Positions 59,799 through 64,000 of a stretch of DNA of 64,000 bases are shown here, in pieces (the first letter of the stretch is position 1; each line of letters begins with the position of its first letter). Origin of the DNA: Mumia quercus (GTDB lineage Bacteria; Actinomycetota; Actinomycetes; Propionibacteriales; Nocardioidaceae); assembly GCF_025506335.1 (NCBI RefSeq), contig NZ_JANZYO010000008.1, positions 139,664 to 203,663 of the forward strand. Direction: 5' to 3'. A model generated the notes under the pieces. The model made no database searches, was not told the origin of the DNA, and was given only the letters and a program-made list of their open reading frames with translations. Both the position numbers and the translations under genes were made by a program.

Positions 59799-60661
59799 AG
59801 GTGACGGTCATCGGCCTCGGCCCGATGGGGCAGGCGATGGTGAGGGTGTTCCTCGAGGCGGGGATCGACGTGACGGTCTGGAACCGTACGCCGTCGCGCG
59901 CCGACGCCCTCGTCGACGCCGGGGCGAAACGGGCCGCGACCCCAGGCGATGCGCTCGCCGCGAGCGAGCTGGTGGTGCTGAGCCTGACGGACTATGCGGC
60001 GATGTACGAGATCCTCGGGGGCGAGACTGCGGCGCTCGCCGGCCGTACCCTCGTCAACCTCAGCTCGGACACGCCGGACGTCACCCGCGACGCGGCGCGG
60101 TGGGCGCGCTCGCACGGAGCCGAGCTCGTCGTCGGTGGCGTCATGGTGCCGGCGCCGATGGTGGGCGGCGACGGTGCGTACGCGTACTACAGCGGGCCGA
60201 CAGACGTCTTCACCTCGTACGAGAAGACGCTCGGGTTGCTCGGCGCGACCCGTTACGTCGGGGAGGACCCGGCGGCGGCGCAGCTGCTGTACCAGGCGAA
60301 CCTCGACGTCTTCCTCACCGCGCTGTCGGGGATCGCCCACGCGGTGGCGCTCGTCAAGACGGCGGGGGTGAGTGCGGCCGACTTCCTGCCCGATGCCCTC
60401 GCGATGCTCGCCGACACCGACGCCATGACCGGCCTCAGCGACGACGGCGCGGCCGCGTTCGACGACGGCGTCCACCCGGGGCACCTCAGCACGGCCACGA
60501 TGATGGGCGCCACTGCCGCGCACATCCTCGGGGCGAGCGAGTCCGCCAGGGTCGACACCGCGCTGCCGCGCGCGGTCCTCTCGCACTACGAGCGGGCGAT
60601 CGCGGCCGGCCACGGCCAGGACAACTGGACGAGCATCTACGAGGTGATCAAGGCGGGGTGA
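59795..60661 (+). CDS. NAD(P)-dependent imine-reductase-like dehydrogenase (second of two)
   Basis: A 288-residue protein with VTVIGLGPMGQAMVRVF and VWNRTPSRADAL, the standard NADP-binding start. LVVGGVMVPAPMVGGDGAY and the C-terminal HGQDNWTSIYEVIKAG fit imine reductase / 3-hydroxyisobutyrate-dehydrogenase-like enzymes. It is a diverged duplicate of the preceding gene and coupled to it by ATGA. Probably part of an HxlR-controlled redox response. Confidence 0.88.
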   Translation: MKVTVIGLGPMGQAMVRVFLEAGIDVTVWNRTPSRADALVDAGAKRAATPGDALAASELVVLSLTDYAAMYEILGGETAALAGRTLVNLSSDTPDVTRDAARWARSHGAELVVGGVMVPAPMVGGDGAYAYYSGPTDVFTSYEKTLGLLGATRYVGEDPAAAQLLYQANLDVFLTALSGIAHAVALVKTAGVSAADFLPDALAMLADTDAMTGLSDDGAAAFDDGVHPGHLSTATMMGATAAHILGASESARVDTALPRAVLSHYERAIAAGHGQDNWTSIYEVIKAG

Positions 60662-60676
60662 GGCCGCTCGGCTGGG

Positions 60677-61411
60677 CTATTCGACGACGCGCGCCACGGT
60701 CGTCGCCAGCATCCAGACCACTCCGCCGACGCACGCCGCCGTAGCGAGCCAGAAGGACGCGAGCCACACCGCCGCCGGGATCCGGGTGAGGGTCTCCAGC
60801 GCCACCGCGTCGGACTCGCCGCGGCTGCGGTGCCACTGGCGGCTGCGCCACGAGTCCACGACGGACCGGAGTCCGCCGAGCACGAGGAACGCGCCGACCC
60901 CGACGGCGGCACCGCTCTGAACGACCGGGCTGGCGTACCACCACAGCGCCGCCGACGCCGCCGCACACCCGACGAGGACGAGGACGGTGAACACGCTGCG
61001 CGCCCACAGCAGGCACACGGCGAACAGCAGCGCGAGGACGAACAGGCCGGGCGCCGCCCACCCCTTCACCGCGACCAGCACCGCGAGCAGGCCGGCGATC
61101 GCGGGAGCCGGATAGCCGGCCCACGCGCAGACGACCATCCCGAACCCGCTCGCCTTGCCCCGCGTGTGGGTGACGCCGGACGCGTCGAGCCGTACGCGCA
61201 GGGCGGTGAGCTTGCGGCCCGCGAACACGCCGCCGAGGGCGTGCCCGAGCTCGTGCGCGACGGTCACGACGACGCTCGTACTCCGCCATGCCGGGCTGGT
61301 CAGCGCGGCGGCGGCGAGCACGAGGGCGATCGCCCAGACCGTGAGGTCCGCCGTCGTGTACGTCGCGGGGTCCACGGTCGCGAGCCGGGCCTCGAGGTCG
61401 TCGAAGGTCAC
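60677..61411 (-). CDS. M50B-like membrane metallopeptidase
   Basis: A 244-residue membrane protein with the zinc motif VAHELGHALGG, about six transmembrane helices and a GTG start. The motif lies after the first helix, typical of the peptidase M50B-like group. The second zinc ligand (usually an Asp/His in a later NPDG-like motif) is not obvious, so activity is uncertain. Converges with the dehydrogenase pair. Confidence 0.8.
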   Translation of the reverse strand: MTFDDLEARLATVDPATYTTADLTVWAIALVLAAAALTSPAWRSTSVVVTVAHELGHALGGVFAGRKLTALRVRLDASGVTHTRGKASGFGMVVCAWAGYPAPAIAGLLAVLVAVKGWAAPGLFVLALLFAVCLLWARSVFTVLVLVGCAAASAALWWYASPVVQSGAAVGVGAFLVLGGLRSVVDSWRSRQWHRSRGESDAVALETLTRIPAAVWLASFWLATAACVGGVVWMLATTVARVVE

Positions 61412-61421
61412 CCCATGAACA

Positions 61422-61826
61422 CTAGGCGTCGCGTGCGTCGAGCTCGGCGATGCGTCGCTTGGGGGCGATGAGCCGGTACGACGCGTCGACCAGCTCCGCG
61501 ACCTCGTCCCAGTCGGTGTCGGGGTCCTCGAGGTCGAGCGCCCGCCACCCGAAGGGCCCGTAGTACGCCGGGACGAAGAACCGCTCGTCGTCGTCGAGCG
61601 CCTGGATCTCCGACTCGTCCACCTTCACGATGAGCGCGCTGCGTACCCGCCGGTGCTCGCCGGGACGCAGCTTCTCCGAGCCCCCGAACGCGGCGAAGAT
61701 CTTGCCGCACTTGAACGTCGGTCGCCCGTGCGACACGTGCTCCTCCGCGCCGGGGAACCCGAGGCAGATCGTGCGCAGCTCCGCGAGGCCGGGATCGTCG
61801 TCGCTGAACATCACCGGGTGTGCCAT
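61422..61826 (-). CDS. MmcQ/YjbR family protein
   Basis: A 134-residue protein of the MmcQ/YjbR fold. Characteristic elements are CLGFPGAEEHVSHGRPTFKC, then FFVPAYYGPFGWRALDL and VDASYRLIAPKRRI. The family is described as DNA-binding, with a cysteine-free compact alpha/beta fold. The ATG is chosen over a TTG four codons upstream. Located 10 bp after the metallopeptidase stop, on the same strand. Confidence 0.88.
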   Translation of the reverse strand: MAHPVMFSDDDPGLAELRTICLGFPGAEEHVSHGRPTFKCGKIFAAFGGSEKLRPGEHRRVRSALIVKVDESEIQALDDDERFFVPAYYGPFGWRALDLEDPDTDWDEVAELVDASYRLIAPKRRIAELDARDA

Positions 61827-61909
61827 GGGCAGAGTCAACCATCCCGTTCGTCCACAGGAGCTGCAACGGAGCCTTCCGGAGGACCGGGGTTGCCGCTACG
61901 TTTTCCGGC

Positions 61910-62473
61910 ATGTCTCGCCTGGGTACGGCGCTGGTCGCTGCCGTCGCTCTGCTGTCCGTCGGCGCCTGTACGGGCGAGGAGCCGGCCGACGGTGACCCGT
62001 CCGCGACGCCGCGCGTGAGCGCCACGCCGTCGGCAACCTCGACCCCTACTCCCCCACCGCTCCCAGCCGAAGCTCGCGAGCATTCCGCCGACGGCGCCGC
62101 CGCGTTCGTGGAGTACTACATCGCCGTTTTCAACTACGCGGCGACGACCGGGGACACGACTGCCCTTGCCGCGGCTTCAATGTCGACGTGCAGCGCTTGC
62201 AATGGTTTGGTCAAGCGCTACGAGCAGATCTATCTCGACGGAGGGACCTCTCAAGATCCGGGGTGGCGTCCAACCGTCACCAGCAGTCAGCTGGTGGCAG
62301 GTCAGTTTCACGTGACGATCGATCTTCGGACGGCGACGCATGATTTTCGCCCGCGTAAAGGCGCACCAGCTCACACAGTCGAGGCGAAGACGTACCACGA
62401 TCTCTATCGATTGAAATGGGTGGACGACGGCTGGCGCATCGATTCGCTTGTGCCACAAGAGGTGCCCGAGTGA
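61910..62473 (+). CDS. DUF6318-like lipoprotein
   Basis: A 187-residue lipoprotein with lipobox SVGAC (Cys20), a Thr/Pro/Ser linker and a domain matching DUF6318: GAAAFVEYYIAVFNYAATTGD, STCSACNGLVKRYEQI and TYHDLYRLKWVDDGWRI. The two Cys in CSAC probably form a disulfide. Its stop overlaps the start of the next gene (GTGA). Function unknown, but the pair recurs in actinobacteria. Confidence 0.85.
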   Translation: MSRLGTALVAAVALLSVGACTGEEPADGDPSATPRVSATPSATSTPTPPPLPAEAREHSADGAAAFVEYYIAVFNYAATTGDTTALAAASMSTCSACNGLVKRYEQIYLDGGTSQDPGWRPTVTSSQLVAGQFHVTIDLRTATHDFRPRKGAPAHTVEAKTYHDLYRLKWVDDGWRIDSLVPQEVPE

Positions 62474-63264
62474 TCCGGCTCGCCATCACCGGACTGGTTC
62501 TCTCGATCGGCCCCATGTCACCGACGGACGTGCTGCCTAATGACCCCCATGACCATGTCCAGGTTCGCGACGAGGTTAATACGGCCCCAGACGCCCCGTC
62601 TTCCCCCGGCCGACCGGGCAATCCGAGCGGGCCGCGGGTGGAGTACCGCTACGAGCCGACGTGCACACCAGGCGGGGGGAACGACACCACGTGCAGCACG
62701 GCGTACTCGTGCCCGGACCCCGAGCAGACGCGCTACAACGTGTGGCGCCGCGTGGATGGGGGCGAGTGGGTGATGACGGGAACCGCATGTCGAGGTGGTG
62801 GCTCGTCCGACATCGCGCCGCTGCCGGAAGTCACGCCGGGGCACGTGCTCCGCGAGGTGCGGCGCCTGCCGCTGCCGCGGGCGACGGTGGCGATCCAGCC
62901 TTCCGGGCGGACTCTGGTGAACCTCGACACGGTGTTCTCGACGACGGCACCGCAGTTCGACGAGACGGTGACGATCCTCGGCCAGCAGGTCCGCATCGTG
63001 GCGAAGCCGACGCGCTACACGTGGGACTTCGCCGACGGCACCACCAAGACGACGGCGACGCCCGGCCGCCCGTACCCGGCGATGGACGTCACCCACCGCT
63101 ACACCAAGGCCGACCGCACGCACCGTCCACGCGTCGACGTCACGTTCACGATCTCGTACAGCGTCGACGGCGGTCCGACCCAGTCGCTCGAGCAGACCAT
63201 CACCACCCGTGGCCCCGCAGCCACGCTCGTCACCCGCGAGGCGACAGCCGTCCTCGTGGAGTGA
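62470..63264 (+). CDS. Exported PKD-domain protein
   Basis: A 264-residue protein from GTG. A short hydrophobic N-terminus (VIRLAITGLVLSIGP) could be a signal. The Cys-rich middle has TCTPGGGNDTTC and AYSCPDPEQ, and the C-terminal PKD-like domain reads YTWDFADGTTKTTATPGRPY then DVTHRYTK. It is coupled to the DUF6318 lipoprotein and may sit at the same cell-surface complex. Confidence 0.75.
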   Translation: MIRLAITGLVLSIGPMSPTDVLPNDPHDHVQVRDEVNTAPDAPSSPGRPGNPSGPRVEYRYEPTCTPGGGNDTTCSTAYSCPDPEQTRYNVWRRVDGGEWVMTGTACRGGGSSDIAPLPEVTPGHVLREVRRLPLPRATVAIQPSGRTLVNLDTVFSTTAPQFDETVTILGQQVRIVAKPTRYTWDFADGTTKTTATPGRPYPAMDVTHRYTKADRTHRPRVDVTFTISYSVDGGPTQSLEQTITTRGPAATLVTREATAVLVE

Positions 63265-63294
63265 CCTCAGGCATCGACACCTAACGTGGGCGCC

Positions 63295-63855
63295 ATGACG
63301 GAGCCCACGATGCGCGAACGCATGCTCGCCGGTGACCTGTACCTCGCCGACGACCCCGACCTGATCCGCGAGAACGCGCACGCGCAGCGGCTCACGCACG
63401 CGTTCAACACCGGCGACCCGACCGATCGCGAGCGCGCCCGCGAGCTCCTGTGCGAGCTTCTCGGCGGGTTCGGCGAGAACAGCGCGATCCGGCCGCCGCT
63501 GCACGTCGACTACGGCTACCAGACGACGATCGGCGCCCGCAGCTTCGCGAACTTCGGGCTCGTCATCCTCGACGTCGCCACCGTGACGATCGGCGACGAC
63601 GTCCAGATCGGCCCGTACGTCCAGCTGCTCACCGCCACCCACCCGCTCGAGCCCGGCCCGCGCCGTGACAAGTGGGAGTCAGCCGAGCCGATCGTCGTCA
63701 GTGACAACGTCTGGCTCGGCGGCGGCGTCATCGTCTGCCCCGGCGTCACCATCGGCGAGAACACCGCGGTCGCCGCCGGATCGGTCGTCACCCGCGACCT
63801 GCCCGCCGGCGTCCTCGCGGCCGGTACGCCTGCCCGCGTCGTCCGCGAGCTCTGA
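63295..63855 (+). CDS. Sugar O-acetyltransferase (maltose/galactoside acetyltransferase family)
   Basis: A 186-residue left-handed beta-helix acetyltransferase. The N-terminal Mac domain (MRERMLAGDLYLADDPDL) is followed by hexapeptide repeats: TIGARSFANFGLVILDV, QIGPYVQLLTATHPLEPGPR with the catalytic His, NVWLGGGVIVCPGVTIG, ENTAVAAGSVVTRDLP. It acetylates a sugar hydroxyl using acetyl-CoA. The ATG at MTEPTMRER is taken. Confidence 0.92.
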   Translation: MTEPTMRERMLAGDLYLADDPDLIRENAHAQRLTHAFNTGDPTDRERARELLCELLGGFGENSAIRPPLHVDYGYQTTIGARSFANFGLVILDVATVTIGDDVQIGPYVQLLTATHPLEPGPRRDKWESAEPIVVSDNVWLGGGVIVCPGVTIGENTAVAAGSVVTRDLPAGVLAAGTPARVVREL

Positions 63856-63869
63856 CCGACGCCACGCCG

Positions 63870-64000
63870 TCAGCGCACCCGGAACTTCTTGGTGGCCTTC
63901 GGGCTCCAGCCCTTCGCCGTCTTCGCCCGCACCGTCACCGTGAGCTTCCCCCGCCGCAACGACGACCGCTTCACCGTGTACGACCGCCGACCCGGCTTCA
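63870..64000 (-). CDS. C-terminus of a secreted or surface protein, partial
   Basis: The last 43 residues of a protein entering from the right edge. The sequence (KPGRRSYTVKRSSLRRGKLT then VTVRAKTAKGWSPKATKKF) resembles the final strand pair of an Ig/fibronectin-like repeat. The basic end (RVR) matches the tail of the M14 carboxypeptidase. No more can be said. Confidence 0.5.
   Translation of the reverse strand, partial: KPGRRSYTVKRSSLRRGKLTVTVRAKTAKGWSPKATKKFRVR

Noticed and set aside
1..64000. tRNA or rRNA genes
   Set aside because: No cloverleaf-like or rRNA-like stretch was recognised in the gaps by eye; a tRNAscan run would be decisive.
1..64000. Frequent CGTACG words throughout
   Set aside because: The word is common in coding and non-coding DNA here, but without counts it cannot be separated from codon and GC bias.

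Overview
The window is high-GC chromosomal DNA with GTG starts, many 4-bp ATGA gene overlaps, class II (B12-dependent) ribonucleotide reductase and PadR, WYL, DUF6318 and excalibur families. This points to an actinobacterium, most likely Nocardioidaceae or a close relative. That placement is an inference from gene style and from the extragenic palindrome family; no rRNA or tRNA gene was found to fix it. Most of the window reads as ordinary chromosome, with one accessory patch at about 48-54 kb.

Layout. 1-8 kb: a WYL regulator divergent from a short UvrA paralogue, a TetR regulator, a DUF5692 membrane protein, a DHA2 drug transporter, a small collagen-like secreted protein and a divinyl-reductase-like oxidoreductase. 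8-15 kb: an extragenic palindrome pair, then two large divergent SNF2-type helicases, the second ending in DUF3883. 15-22 kb: a PadR/HAAS-like pair, a lipoprotein, a GNAT/PPK2 pair and a large secreted M14 carboxypeptidase with Ig-like repeats. 22-27 kb: a Phd/PIN toxin-antitoxin pair, a Ser/Thr kinase divergent from an ECF sigma factor and a secreted threonine/proline-rich protein, then a Tat-exported glycosidase-like protein under an RpiR regulator.

27.9-36.5 kb is a catabolic operon on the minus strand: substrate-binding protein, two Liv-type ATPases, two permeases, an acyl-CoA synthetase, a TetR repressor, an SDR dehydrogenase and an alpha/beta hydrolase. Seven consecutive junctions are 4-bp overlaps. 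It looks built to import, activate and oxidise a carboxylic acid.

36.7-45.8 kb is an organosulfur acquisition island. A MarR regulator sits between an FMN reductase/flavin reductase pair (minus) and a seven-gene operon (plus): lipoprotein binding protein, permease, ATPase, a DszB-like sulfinate desulfinase with its catalytic Cys/His/Arg kept, two LLM flavin monooxygenases, and a second binding-protein-fold protein without a signal peptide. Imported sulfone or sulfonate would be oxygenated with reduced FMN and cleaved to sulfite.

46-54 kb is a patch of small and defence-like genes: YciI, CGNR, a Fic gene broken by one missing base, a DnaQ-type exonuclease with TerB-like and BRCT parts, an orphan MNT nucleotidyltransferase, an HNH nuclease, and an IS3-family element that truncates an AbiEi-type antitoxin gene. 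54-58 kb carries nrdJ and nrdR with two NrdR boxes. 58-64 kb holds a HxlR regulator with two tandem imine-reductase-like genes, a membrane metallopeptidase, MmcQ/YjbR, a lipoprotein/PKD pair, a sugar O-acetyltransferase and the tail of a surface protein.

The most unusual structural signal is a family of palindromic elements (left arm like GGTCTCGATACG, right arm like CTACTCGACCA, right arm usually doubled). They occur between genes and also in frame inside nrdJ (twice) and the DszB-like gene, and they form the 3' end of one helicase gene.
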